From contig NW_022985476.1 of the NCBI RefSeq assembly GCF_010093595.1, positions 79,417 to 143,416 on the forward strand: 64,000 nucleotides of DNA. Reading direction: 5' to 3'. The notes beneath the pieces were generated by a model. The model was not told the DNA's origin and did no database searches. It saw nothing but the letters and a program-made list of their open reading frames with translations. The DNA comes from Mytilinidion resinicola (Eukaryota > Ascomycota > Dothideomycetes > Mytilinidiales > Mytilinidiaceae). Below are positions 21,539-32,206 of this stretch, in pieces (position 1 is the stretch's first letter; every line of letters begins with the position of its first letter). The position numbers and the translations under genes were made by a program.

Positions 21539-22716
21539 TCAAGCTGCCTCTTCCTCGTTCTCTCCCGCAACGACAGGACCCCTCTCCGAGTCCGCCGACC
21601 CCAACTTCTCTACCTCGCCCGTCTTGCTCATGCTGTATCCAAAGCACAGCCCGGGGTGGAACGCATTCAGCAACACCGTCGCCAGCGCACACATCCTACG
21701 CACTCCTGTTAGCCTTATGCGCGAGAGCGCCTTCATATCCCACCACACCACAAAAAGCTCAACCCAAGTAAAGAAAGAGAACTCACCCCGAATCTAGCCC
21801 CAAAAACAAGTCTTCATCCCGCATAATCGTACTCCCCCAACCCTTACTCATCTCCGCAATCCGATACACACACCGCAACAACACCGCCGTATACGCCACC
21901 AGCACGGCCACCAGGAAACACCGAAACCGCGTGCTCGCGCGCAGCGGCTCTGTCGCGGGGTTCAGCTCCCCGCGGTGCGTGCGCACGCGCGTGAAGTACT
22001 CGGCCGTCAGCAGCCCGAAGACGAGCAGCGTGAAGACTTGGAACGAGAGCCCCGCCATCATGGTGTCGTTGCCGGACGTCATCAGCGGGCCGGGCTGCGA
22101 GGCGATCGAGGCGAGGATCCCGCCCACGCCTTGCAGGATGATGGAGACGACGTCACAGGAGATGAAGGTGTGGGTGTAGCGGGAGGGGCGGAGGCGGGAG
22201 AAGGCCGGACCGAAGGTTAGGACACTGGGGAAGGAGAGGAGGTTAGTGGGAGACGAGCTTTGGATTGTGGGTGATGGGGGTGGGGAAGCGTACAGGTGCT
22301 TCAGCGTGAGATAGATCCCGGCGGCGAAAAAGGCGGGAGCGATGGTTAGGAGGCAGATTTGGAGTTTGAAGCCTGAGTCGGAGAAGGGGTCAGAGTGGAG
22401 CATTATGCGGCCGCCGTAGCCTGGTATCAATTAGCATTCCGTTTTTTTTTTGAGAGTTTGGAGAGAATCCGGGGAGAGGGACGGTGAGGAAGGGACGGGA
22501 GAGGAGGAAGCGGGGAATACCGATTGCTTCACACAGATTCCCGATTGTCATAGCGATGAGGAAAGTCCAGGTCTTGTATCGGTAGCCTTGGATGCCATGA
22601 ATGACCATACTGACGGCGAAGATGACGAGGAAGGCGGTGTCGGCAGCGAGTTGGGGTGCATAGCCGTAGATGGTATCGCTGATGGGACACGTTTCTTTTG
22701 TGCAATGTTCAGGCAT
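21539..22716 (-). CDS. RTA1-family lipid-translocating/7-TM protein
   Basis: Exons 22716-22521, 22420-22294, 22224-21787 and 21695-21539 give 305 residues. Seven hydrophobic segments are visible, starting with TAFLVIFAVSMVIHGI and including LLTIAPAFFAAGIYLTL and VAVLVAYTAVLLRCVYRI. The family marks are the AP-x-x-x-A-x-I-Y segment, SCDVVSIILQGVGG and a last helix ending NAFHPG. The third exon's end lies at a GTGAGT that overlaps an apparent stop; TGCGTAG is the in-frame acceptor. RTA1/RSB1-family proteins export sphingoid bases or give resistance to 7-aminocholesterol and other toxicants. The substrate here cannot be read from sequence. The tail is acidic and cytosolic. Confidence 0.86.
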
Positions 22717-24479
22717 TGTGGGAGGCTTTGACAGGGGGCAGGGGGTAGGAGAGGGGTGAAAGAAGCGTGAGATATTAGATCTGGAGGATGAATCTATTGT
22801 CTAAACGGACGATATGAGAGAAACATTGGAGTGGAAAACACTGGCTGGTAGGAATGGTACCCCAATAGATTAGAAACAGGTTGTTCGAATTATATACTCA
22901 TTCCTCATGTCAGAAATAGCTCACGATAGCGTATACCCTGTTATTAAATGTCTCCATTCTGACGTCGAAACCAGAGAATCGAGTGCGCAGTCTAAGATGG
23001 TTTGGCACAGCAGTGCCTCGAGTGCACTCTATACAAGGCGCGGACATCGTTCTTCAGCGGTTTGAAATCGACATTAGTGCGAGCTGCGACCTAGGTCCGT
23101 GGTCTTATGATGGTGTTGATTCTCTTACGTGCGTACCGTGGTTGGGTGTCTTACGTACGAAAGATGACTGGCGCGCTAACATAGCACCCTACCCTAGACA
23201 GTTTGTTACCTAGGTAGTATCTAATAAGTATGTCTATGGTTGGGCGTTCGCGCATCCCTAGACTTGAAACCATTGTAACCAGAAGTTTGTATAGAATTTA
23301 AGGCAACGCTTCTCATTATCTCAATCTAGTCATATGTGTTAATACTATCCTGATCACTTCGTCTCGTCAATCTTAAGCTCTACCACCTTCTTGAAGGCCA
23401 TGATCGCCCTTCCGTCCGTTGCCTGCAGCCATGGCTAGATGGATCATGTCTGCTGTAGGATCTTCTCATTGGAGATATACTAAAACCTATCGTAGAGCAG
23501 ATCTCATGACTTAGACTTTCTTGTCAGCACCATAGAAAAGCTTCGTTAGCTGTAAGCGCTAGTTGCTTCAAAGACTCCTCTTCATCGAAACTTGCGATAT
23601 ATTAGTTGCCGTATGGGTTGGAGTATCTCCGGGTATTCTGCCCTCATCCCTGCTAACATTTGTCCAACCCAATAGCAGGCACTCTGCGTCACGCGCGAGA
23701 TTGAATTGTAGCTCTACCTCTGGAAGTCAAACGTCCACTGCGGCGGTTTTTCGGGCATGCTGAATGGATGCGTAATTTAGCACAAGTAAGGAGTATTGAC
23801 CGTCCCATTGCGTGTCCAAAAGTTGTGTTTGCTGTACATTATCTGCAGTTGTACCTACAGAAACCTCGCGCCCAGCCATCTTTGCGGCGCCGGCCAGAGA
23901 CATGGATATAACAGCTGAACTCATATGGGTGTCTTAGCCAGATCGGGAAAGAAACCCGTGTTAAGTGTTGCGCTACAAGTGTTGTGTTATGGGATCTCCT
24001 AGTCGCCGTCGGTTTCGATCTCTACGATTAGGTCTTGGTCGGGACGCTGAGAGGAGACGAAGCGGTGGTCGTGAGGCCTAATGAGCTGCCTCGTCCCGGG
24101 CTACCGCTGGTGCTGCTTCTCCCTGCTTTGATCCCTTTTCGTCAATTGACTGTCCGTGCGACATTGTCCCAGTAAGTGTGATGTGTAGAGGTCGGTGTGT
24201 ATGCCCTCTTTGCGGCCCGGCGTTCGGATTCGCGCATTCGACGCGTTTGGGAGTGCTCTCTATTGATACTGAGCGCGGGAAAGAGTTGTTGAAGGTCTCG
24301 AAGCATGCGCCGTTATTCCCAAAGCTAAGATTTGACCGTTTGGACGAGTTGAGGAAGTGGCTGGGGCTATCGAAGTCTCGTCGTGATGCCGTTCGTCATC
24401 CTCGCATCTCCCTCTCCGCACCTTCCTGCCACGTGCTTTACTCGAACGGGAAAGTCTTGGCAGTCGCGAGGGTGTTAAA
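22717..24479. other. Gene-poor tract
   Basis: Upstream DNA of the RTA1 gene grading into non-coding sequence. Apart from one possible gene relic (23582-23758) I see no supported gene. Frames such as 24178-24510 have no family resemblance and run into the repeat block that follows. Confidence 0.45.
23582..23758 (-). pseudogene. Possible gene relic with an internal stop
   Basis: From ATG 23758 the minus strand reads 14 codons (MPEKPPQWTFDFQR), a TAG, then 43 open codons including YWVGQMLAGMRAEYPEIL, to TGA at 23582. The composition looks protein-like, but I do not recognise the family. The TAG could be a donor-associated stop or a disabling mutation. Weak call. Confidence 0.2.
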
Positions 24480-24930
24480 AAAGTGTGGAGTCCTATGCAC
24501 CCACCTCTAACATTTCGACGCGGAAGGTGTTCTCCTCCAAAACTTGTTCAAAAATACTAGTCAGCCGTGCGAGTTACGTCCTGGTGTCAAATCCGTGATA
24601 GGAGGTGTGGTTGTTGAGCTATCTGTGAAAAGGTGAGAAACCGACGCGAGCCTCCAAAATCTGGCTTCTGGGGGCTGTCCTTTTCTGGCAAGTCTTGGCG
24701 CCGAAGGTGAGCTTCAAGGTGTAGAGCGCTGTAGACCCCCCTCTAACCCGGTGAAATGAAGCAATCACTACTCCACGACTTCCTCAAAAATAGTATTTGG
24801 CCGGGCGAGTCGCGTCCCGCTTTCAGATTTGTGCTACGACGTGTGGCTGTTGACCTGTCTGCGAAATGGCGTAAATGACTGCGGGAGACTCGAAAATTGG
24901 GTTCGGCTTCTCAGGTTTTTCCGTAGCCTT
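24480..24930 (+). repeat. Dispersed repeat, tandem copies B and C
   Basis: Two diverged copies lie 236 bases apart: tgtggttgttgagct at 24606-24620 matches tgtggctgttgacct at 24842-24856. Upstream, acccacctctaac pairs with ccccctctaac, and caaaaatactagtcagccgtgcgagt with caaaaatagtatttggccgggcgagt. Downstream, cgcgagcctccaaaatctggcttc pairs with gcgggagactcgaaaattgggttc. Many differences are transitions. Confidence 0.65.
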
Positions 24931-25019
24931 CTGCCACCGCCCACCTCTTCCTCTTCCGGTAACCCTTGGCGGCGACAAAAAGTGTTGAGTCCAGAAGAGG
25001 TAAAATGACCTGGTTCGGG

Positions 25020-25250
25020 GTTTCGAAGCCAACACCACCTTTTCTAAGATAGCTCAACAACCACAACCCGCAGAACAGATCTGACACCGGGAGGTGATTC
25101 ACCTGGCCAAGGAGTATTTTTCAAGAAGTTATGGGAAGGATATCTCTTGCTAATGGAAAGATAGAGGGGGGTTCGAGAGGTTGGAGGTAGAAGAAATCTC
25201 ACCCGACGGGCCAGTAGGCTTACAAAACCATCAGATTCGAGCTTCAAACT
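25020..25250 (-). repeat. Dispersed repeat, copy D (inverted relative to B and C)
   Basis: The reverse complement reads ataacttcttgaaaaatact...gttgtggttgttgagctatct, matching copies B and C, and the outer part (ggtttcgaagcc...ttttctaa) matches copy A at 17.07 kb. Copies B, C and D thus form an inverted cluster. Confidence 0.65.
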
Positions 25251-25309
25251 ATCAAAAACGGTCCTAACCTCGCATCTAAGAGACTACAAACACCTACTTG
25301 ACGATTCTA

Positions 25310-25604
25310 CTCCCCCTAGGCCCTGCGCGCTCTACGAAAAAGATCATAGAAAAACACAGCGGACGACTCACGACCGCACCCCGCACCCACCAAGCGTAGT
25401 ATTTCACAATGGACGTCGCAGTGGCATTCACAATGGACAGGGCAAAGAACGTGTTGCTGTCAGTTCAGGAAAGGTGTCTCTGACTGCCTGGGCATGATGC
25501 ACACTGTGGTATAGAAGAAGGACGAAGCTCACAGCACTCAGGATAAAGACCAGGAGCCACAGCTCGGTCCAGGTTCCCCAGATTTTCCTTGCTTTCAGTG
25601 GAGA
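25310..25604 (-). other. Possible small membrane-protein exons or relic
   Basis: The minus strand encodes WTELWLLVFILSAVSFVLLL (about 25580-25520) and, in another frame further down, TFFALSIVNATATSIVKYYA and WWVRG (about 25455-25370). Both look like membrane segments of one protein. A GT...CTGACAG gap between them is under 40 bases, short for an intron, and no ATG opens the first frame. It may be a gene relic or an incompletely resolved gene. Confidence 0.25.
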
Positions 25605-25748
25605 CACGGTGCAGCATTATCCGAGCGGGATGCCGCATTTGTCTCCCCGGCTGCCCCGTCTCGAGGCTGGTGTGCTCTTTTCCCCTCTACCCCATTGCCT
25701 CATTGCCAACACGGCCCGCATAAAGACGACTGCACCGCGCCACTCATC

Positions 25749-26012
25749 ATGGCCGAGAAACGCATCCAGCTTTCTCTCGAACTCAAGACTACAACCTCCC
25801 ACGCCTTCGAGAAGGTTACGTTCCACGACACCGGCAAGACTAAGCTCGTTGAACGACCCAACGCTAGTTCTGGCACGGCTTCCATATCGTTGACTACCAA
25901 GCCCTACGAGTACCGCGCGGACCGCACAATCGACGGCAAAGCGCTAGCCTCTCGCTCATCCCTCTCTAAATTCCAAAAGAAAAACACAACCTACGACACG
26001 AGCCAGCTCTAG
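25749..26012 (+). CDS. Small hypothetical protein
   Basis: An 87-residue frame beginning MAEKRIQLSLELKTT and ending TTYDTSQL. I chose ATG 25749; the frame extends a further 18 codons upstream to another ATG at 25695 with His/Cys-rich sequence that looks less protein-like. It is rich in Ser, Thr and Lys, with no signal peptide, membrane span or recognised domain. Only 33 bases separate its stop from the next start codon, which is unusually tight for a fungal genome, so it might instead be leader sequence of the isomerase transcript. Function unknown. Confidence 0.4.
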   Translation: MAEKRIQLSLELKTTTSHAFEKVTFHDTGKTKLVERPNASSGTASISLTTKPYEYRADRTIDGKALASRSSLSKFQKKNTTYDTSQL

Positions 26013-26045
26013 CAAACACGTATCAACCACGGCCTCTACATCACG

Positions 26046-26531
26046 ATGTCCACGGCCCCCCAACCCCTCCGCATCGCCATCGGCAGCGACGAAGCCGGCG
26101 TCTCCTACAAAACGGCCATCAAAGCCGACCTCGAAAAGAACCCCCTCGTGGCCTCTGTCACCGACGTCGGCGTCCCCGAGTCCTCGGACAAGACCGCCTA
26201 CCCCCACATCGCCGTCGACGCCGCCAAGCTCATCTCCTCGGGCGCCGCGGACCGCGCCATCCTCATCTGCGGCACCGGGCTCGGCGTGGCCATCTCCGCG
26301 AACAAAGTGCCCGGGATCCGCGCGGTCACGGCGCACGACAGCTTCAGCGTGGAGCGGGCCGTGCTGAGCAACGATGCGCAGGTGCTGTGTATGGGGGAGC
26401 GCGTGGTGGGGATAGAGCTGGCGAGGCGGCTGGCGAAGGAGTATTTGGGGTATAGGTTTGATACGAGTAGTCCGAGTGCGGCGAAGGTGCAGGCGATTAT
26501 GGATCATGAGACGAAGAATTACGCGAATTGA
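26046..26531 (+). CDS. RpiB/LacAB-family sugar-phosphate isomerase
   Basis: A single exon of 161 residues, the usual length for the RpiB/LacA/LacB family. The family start [10 protein letters not shown] (D in the phosphate/ring-opening loop) lies at residues 9-18, the active-site cysteine in [20 protein letters not shown] at about 77-96, and the anion-hole/arginine motif IRAVTAHD follows. Bacterial members isomerise ribose-5-phosphate, allose-6-phosphate or galactose-6-phosphate. In fungi, which use RpiA-type enzymes for the pentose phosphate route, related proteins may act on erythrulose phosphate or other sugars. The substrate is therefore open. Neighbours give no pathway clue. Confidence 0.88.
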   Translation: MSTAPQPLRIAIGSDEAGVSYKTAIKADLEKNPLVASVTDVGVPESSDKTAYPHIAVDAAKLISSGAADRAILICGTGLGVAISANKVPGIRAVTAHDSFSVERAVLSNDAQVLCMGERVVGIELARRLAKEYLGYRFDTSSPSAAKVQAIMDHETKNYAN

Positions 26532-26920
26532 AGGGAAGGAGGGGAAAGGAAGACGGTTTCAGGGGGAATAAGCGGGGGGATTTGGGGGACGCTGTGGGTT
26601 GTGTCGTTGGAAGAAAGAATGGTCGTCGTCGTCAATGAGATTGCGTAGCGAAAAAATAACGTGGCTCCTGTTTTGGATGGTATTGGGATATCAGACGCAG
26701 TATACAAATTAAAACAGAAGAGAGATCAATCTATTTGAGTTCAATTTACCAGGAAAACAAAGCGTGGTAAGAAATGAACTCATAAAAGCGCAATATGTAC
26801 AAATGGTCCGAATCCCATTACGTCGTCTTACCAAATAGTCCTAAGTCGCAACATCAACACCCAGACAACGCATAACCATCCTCACAACAACACAGTGGAA
26901 AATAAGACTGCTACACAATC
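26532..26920. other. Convergent intergenic region
   Basis: Between the isomerase (plus) and the TauD-type dioxygenase (minus). Nothing recognisable beyond short A-rich runs. Confidence 0.5.
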
Positions 26921-28259
26921 TTACGCCTTCGCAGCAAGCGCCTCCCTCCTAGAAGTACTATTGGGGTCTAAGAAAGGCCTCTCGCCTAGCCCAACCGCAC
27001 GATTCCCAAAGCGCTCACCCAGCCCCTCGTAATCGTACGTAGCCGTATGGAACACGCTACGGTTATCCCAGATCGCTATAGCCGCACATTAGCAAAATCC
27101 TTCTCACTCCACACTTGCACAACCGCATCGAGTCAACTCACCAATATCATTCGCATTCCTCCACCGGAACCGAACCTGCAAATCATGGTTGTCGACCAAC
27201 AGCTTCAGGAACCAGTCTAGCAAGCTCTTGCTCTCCTGCTCCGTCACGCCGTTGACGTACTTGACGTGGCCGCCGACGGGAAACAGGCTGCGCCATCCGG
27301 TCACGGGGTTGGTGCGCACGACGGGGTGCACGGCTTTGAGCTCGCCGCCGACGTTTTCGGGGGCCCCGCGGGCTTTGTCGTAGAGCTTGAAGCCGCCGCG
27401 CTCAGCGACGGCGTTGAAGCCTGGTTGCGCGAAGGTGGCGGTTAGGGAGGAGACGAAGGCTTGGTAGGGGGCGGAGAGGCGGTCGTAGAGCTCGTAGCCG
27501 GAGGCCCAGAGGGTGTCTGGGGGATGTTAGAATTGGGTGCGAGATTGAGGTACGAAAGATTTGAAAGAGGATTTGAATGGGACCATCGAAGGAGATAACG
27601 GCCATAGGAGATTATTGTACATACCTCCGCCAGTCTTGGGTAGCTGTGTCAGACGAAGGCTGGTATAATCGGCTGGCACAGGCTCGAACGCGATGTCGCT
27701 GTGCCAAACGGCGCTGCTGCTCTGCTTCTTCGTGCTGACGTCCAACTGGGTGTTTGCGTAGATCTTCTTGTTCTGGACAGAGCTGATGGTGCTGATTTGG
27801 GGGTCATCGCCGCCGAGTTCGCGCTCGGGGTTAAGAATGGGGTGGATATGGAGAGTGTTTGCCGCGGGGCGTCCAGTGAGCTGACCGAGTCGATTGATGA
27901 GAGTCTTTTGGAGCTCATTTGTGAGGTTGTCCTGAGCTCTGAAGAAGACGACGCCACGTTCGGAGACTAAGCGGTGTCAGTAGCTGGTACTCGACGTTGA
28001 TGAAGAGGGACGTGGGAGAGATGGTGGGGACTCTACACTCACTCTTGATTGCTAGGTCGCGTATAAGCTCATCCGAATTGGGTGCATTGAGCCACTCCAC
28101 GAGGTTGGCCTTTGGAAATTCGGTCCCAATGACTGGAGTTACGTCGTCTTGTTCGAACTTGTCCAATAGGCCTGCCGACTTCAATGGTCCATTCCTCAAG
28201 CTGAGCTTCTTGGCTTCAATGTCAATAGCGGGCTCTGCTGATACTGCGGAAGGTGCCAT
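26921..28259 (-). CDS. TauD/TfdA alpha-ketoglutarate-dependent dioxygenase
   Basis: Exons 28259-28043, 27966-27625, 27516-27142 and 27075-26921 give 362 residues. The Fe(II) ligands H-x-D appear in AVWHSDIAFEP and the distal His in RSVFHTATYDY; the conserved TxxxxL and ERGVVFFRAQ N-terminal strand are present. The family hydroxylates sulfonates, alkyl sulfates or other carboxylates using 2-oxoglutarate and O2. In fungi members of this length are usually annotated as alpha-ketoglutarate-dependent taurine or sulfonate dioxygenases (Jlp1 type). No predicted signal peptide, so cytosolic. The substrate cannot be assigned from sequence. All three introns have GTGAGT or GTATGT donors and AG acceptors. 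Confidence 0.88.
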
Positions 28260-29625
28260 GTTTGCGGATTCGTAGTCGTTGTTGGTGGCTTCTTGATGGA
28301 TCTTCTGGAGAGTTACCAGCTAAGAAGGCATTCTCGCACGGACTACTTATACTATTGCAGTATCAATACTGACCCGGGTAGTCGGCATTGGCATTGGGTA
28401 AAGTTCGTTTGGCGTCCGCTGTGACTGGATAGAATTACAGAATGGTTGTCTAGAAGCATTGATGATAGCCGGGCAGTATGGCGTGAACGTGGGGAAAGAG
28501 GGGTCTGATATGACTTCGGCATCACGAGAACACGCGTAGCGGTGGAGTTCCCGGGAGTATTTGTGGTTGAGATTAGCTCATTCTTTCTTTTCGCGTATCT
28601 TGTATACGGCTCGGGTTCGGAGCTTTGCAATAGAGAAAGAAGATTGGATCATCTCGTTGCTAAGCAAAGTCACGCCTTACGCTATGTGGACCATCGTGCC
28701 TCAGGTTACTAGTTTCTTGGGCCTCCTAGTCGAGATCATGGATGTAGTTGGAGTGAATACCACTTGCAAATGGGGAAACGAGAGCGAGACCAATTGGGGA
28801 ACATCGAGCGGAACTGAAAGATAGGCGACACCAGACCCCTCAGTCAGAGGTACAGAAGATCCAGGCCCTGAATGGCTTCATTGACGAATGGGATGGGGAT
28901 GATGTGCCGACGTTGGGGAGCACGCAATTGACAGGGAATGTTGGATAATATTGATACACGAAGACTGTAGAAAACGACTCTGCGCGCGACTGAAGCTGCA
29001 ATTGAATGGTATATGATACCTACAGAGACTCTGCACTCTCCTTCCGCGTTTCCGTTGCTTTTACTCCGAGGTTGGCTTAGCAGTGGTGGGAGAAGGTCGA
29101 TTGCAATGCGGTAAGATGGAATCGCGAGAAGGCTGAGTGCTACAAGACTGCGTGAAGTGCGGGCATGTATGGTTCTGATATGAGGCTCCTCTTGCTTTTT
29201 TCATCCTCAGGGCTGCAGGTGAGGTTGATACGGAAGACGTCTGTTAGTCTGCCATTATGTATCCTCGACATACTCCAATTGGCTTTCCATGAAGCTAATC
29301 ATCATGGAAGACAGCCCAGTGTGCCCTCGGAGGCCACAGGAGCCACGTCTCTGAACGCAAAGCGAGAGGATAATGAAGCCGCAGATTTGAAATAATAGAG
29401 AAAAGCACCTCATGAAAAGCCAGAGTGTCATTAGTGACAACGAAGTGCTGTCGAAGCTTGGGCCAGTAAAAGCTCCTCCGCACCCTTCTTGAGCCTCGGT
29501 GTCTCTCCCAAACTAGCCACCAGCTTCCCCACAGTCTCCCCGCAAACACCAACGCCATCATGGCCGCACACCATCAAGCTGTCTGCCTGGATAGCCCCAA
29601 CAACATCGACCCACCCTGAGACGCC
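28260..29625. other. Intergenic region with an unexplained open frame
   Basis: Upstream DNA of both flanking genes. A frame at about 28770-28950 on the plus strand ends with QKIQALNGFIDEWDGDDVP and a stop, and a hydrophobic frame, YAMWTIVPQVTSFLGLLV, precedes it in another frame. They look weakly coding but match no family and lack joined splice sites. A cgaacactggctt-type promoter element was not found. Confidence 0.35.
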
Positions 29626-30509
29626 ATGGCACCCATAAACTGGACCCCAAAGTTCGCCAAAACTCCCCCTCCCATCAAAGACGCCCAGCTCTCCTACCCC
29701 TCTTCCAACATCCTCCTCGTCACCCTCAACCGGCCGAAAGCGCTCAATTGCATCAACAGCAACGGCCATGCCGAGCTCCACGATGTGTGGCAGTGGATGG
29801 ATGAAGAGCCGGGACTGAGTGTGGGAATCATAACCGGCAACGGGCGTGCATTTTGCGCTGGTGCAGACCTCAAGGGTGCTGTTTTCCCCAGAAGCACAAG
29901 AAGGCCGTCTTGTTAATAGGTTCCGCAGAATGGGACACCCAGCACAAATCCTCCTCCCCTCGCCCTATGCCCGCCTCCGGTTTTGGCGCCCTCTCCCGCC
30001 GCACCGGCCTCAAGCCGGTGATTGCAGCTGTTAATGGTATCTGCTTTGGAGGCGGCTGTGAGATCATCATAAACTGTGACATGGTTCTCGCCTCACCCAC
30101 GGCTACCTTTGCCCTTCCCGAAGTCAAACGCGGCGTCGTTGCCATTGCAGGCGCGCTCCCGCGTCTCGTACGGACGATTGGGCGGCCGCGGGCGATGGAG
30201 ATGGCGTTGACAGGGCGCGTGGTACCAGCAAAAGAGGCGGCCGAGTGGGGGTTGATCAACAAGGTCGTGGACGACGTGGTGGGTGGTGCCGTAGAGCTGG
30301 CGAAGTTGATTGCGGAGAACAGCCCTGACGCGGTCATTGTGAGTCGGGAAGGCGTCAAGATTGGCTGGGAAGGGGTGGGCGCGGAAGAGGGCACAAGGCT
30401 GTGGCAGGAGCTTTGGTATCCGAGGCTGCTAGCAGGAGATAACATGAGGGAGGGAGTTAATGCGTTTGTGGAGAAGAGGCAGCCGAAGTGGAAAGCGTCG
30501 AAGTTGTGA
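29626..30509 (+). CDS. Enoyl-CoA hydratase/isomerase (crotonase), peroxisomal
   Basis: Exons 29626-29875 and 29929-30509 (53-base intron, GTGCTG and CCGCAG ends) give 276 residues. Crotonase marks: LVTLNRPKALN at about 30, the oxyanion-hole segment GRAFCAGADLKEW at about 75-87, completed across the intron, and AVNGICFGGGCEIIINCDMV at about 120-140, then FALPEVKRGVVA. The protein ends Ala-Ser-Lys-Leu, a textbook PTS1, so peroxisomal beta-oxidation is the likely setting. The Glu usually found as the first catalytic acid is replaced or shifted near GGGCEI, so the precise reaction (hydratase, isomerase or thioesterase-like) is uncertain. Confidence 0.88.
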
Positions 30510-30873
30510 GCTGGCGAAGTTTAAAACAAAAATGGGGTTCGTATATAAGCAGCGGAATCTAATATCAGCCTCTAGGCAAAAGAGAACGTTGAGAATGTTT
30601 TCCGCATTCTCTTAGATTTCTGCTCTACTAGCACGCGATATCTCTTCACGTTTCTCGCTTACCAGTTTTCATCGTCGGTCAAATGTTTATACTTAGCCAA
30701 CATCCCATTCCTCATCTCCTCCCACCACTGCTACGCCGTCACCTCCTGTATCGTCTCGTGCTCCTTAGCCTCTTCTGCATTTCTTACTTGCCCTAACTTC
30801 TCCTTCCGGCCCTTATAATGCCTGGCCCCTTTCCGCCTCGACTACTCGAGCTGAACCAGCCCAAACATACCCC
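30510..30873. other. Convergent intergenic region
   Basis: Between the crotonase and the second CAP gene. Pyrimidine-rich on the plus strand; nothing recognised. Confidence 0.5.
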
Positions 30874-31688
30874 CTATCTTGTCTTCTTCTCAAACACATT
30901 CAAATGAAACTGCCCCTTCACATTCCCCGGGTCCTGGTAATGGCAGACGGTGTAAAACGCCGGGCTGCCGTCCTCAAACTTCTGCAGCTGGGCGCAGAAA
31001 TTTGTCGCGCACCCCACGCGCGTCGAGTTGTGCCAGATCAGCTGCGTGTAGACACCCCAGACCCGCGGGTCGGCGTCTGTCTTGTTGTCGCCGTCCCAGG
31101 GCGTCGCCTGGCCGAGGTAGGGCGCGAACGCAGCCTCGTGCGATCTGTTGTTCCATATGTCTTGGATGACACTGTCCACGCCGTAGAAGGAGGCCTTGAC
31201 GGCGATGTTTTGGCCGTAGCCGCCGCCGTCGATTTTGCTGGGGAGGCGGGTTGGGTTAGTGGGTAGGACTTGGGGGTTTTTATTTTTATTTTTTTTTAAA
31301 AAAAAGGGTGGGTAGCTTACGCGTTGGGTGCGAAGACGCAGGTCCGGACAGCTTTTATAGCCGTTTCAGTGAGCTTGGCGTCGATTGTCATCAGTGGAAT
31401 GGGGTACTGGGCGCGAACCCAGTTGTGTGCTTTGAGCGCTCGCTCATTGTAGCCTACCGGCTTGGGCTGAACGTGCGAGGGGTACTTTGGTTAACAAGTG
31501 TGGTTAGTAAAACGATTCAATGGACTGGTCTTCGGCAAGAACGGAAGATGTATGCTCACCTCAGATATCCAAACGTAGCCATCCCAAACTTTCCAGTGGC
31601 CTCCCCATAATACAGGCTCCCTGCGTGGGATGACAGAAGCCGATGCTAGAGTAATAAAGGTGGCTATGATGAGTTTGAGGGCCCTCAT
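30874..31688 (-). CDS. Secreted CAP/PR-1-like protein
   Basis: Exons 31688-31560, 31484-31321 and 31237-30874 give 218 residues. I chose ATG 31688 because it opens directly into a signal peptide (MRALKLIIATFITLASAS); in-frame ATGs upstream would add a hydrophilic extension. The CAP domain has the LKAHNWVRAQ helix, GGGYGQNIAV, signature 1 as VYTQLIWHNST and signature 2 as YTVCHYQDPGN, with paired cysteines. Unlike the CAP protein at 3.1-4.1 kb it lacks a Ser/Ala/Pro stalk. Expected to be extracellular; the family binds sterols or lipids or acts in fungus-host contact. Intron 2 holds a T-rich/A-rich homopolymer run (about 31276-31307). Confidence 0.85.
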
Positions 31689-32206
31689 CTTCCAGAGACT
31701 GGGCATGTTGGAGAGGCCTTTCTGAGGAATAATGGGAGCAGGGCGTGTGGAGTTAATGGTATTGGCTTCTTGCTTGGAGAGTACAATCATATATATCGCA
31801 TAAGATGGGCGAAAAAGCGATCAGAGCCTCCTTCAAGTAGCTTGATATTCTCCTTCGATTCTTATATCCTTCAGCGATTTCGCAGAGTTCATGTTCGTCT
31901 ACATTAGTGGGGCGACCCGTTAGCAAAGTGGTTCTAGAATTCGAGCTGCTGACCAGAATACAATTGCTATGAAGATCAAAAGGCTAGCCTCCCTATAATC
32001 TGCTTGTCAGCGCAAACAAGAAAACACATATACACGAACTACTTGAGACCTGAAAATGCTGCTCTAAAATGATCATGAACCCAGCATTCATCAAATCCAG
32101 CCCGCCCTGTAGTCCGAGTCGACCATGGTCCTGCTCCACTCTGCTCCAACCCTATAAGCCAATATTTACATTCCGAGCTCTTGATTCACCACCACCCCAA
32201 GGCTCC
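31689..32206. other. Intergenic region
   Basis: Promoter side of the second CAP gene and 3' flank of the next minus-strand gene. A frame at 32069-32419 overlaps the neighbouring coding exon antisense and is not called. Nothing else recognised. Confidence 0.45.

Noticed and set aside
22225..22293. Treating the Ser/Pro-rich stretch in the RTA1 protein as a real loop
   Set aside because: It has a CACTAAC branch site, pyrimidine tract and CCCCAG acceptor, and removing it restores the family alignment; kept only as a possible isoform.
27949..28030. Reading the TauD-type gene as several separate small genes
   Set aside because: Consensus donors and acceptors join all four pieces in phase into one full-length dioxygenase.
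29860..29930. Frameshift in the crotonase gene
   Set aside because: A 53-base intron with a GT donor and CCGCAG acceptor restores the conserved GADLKEW motif exactly.
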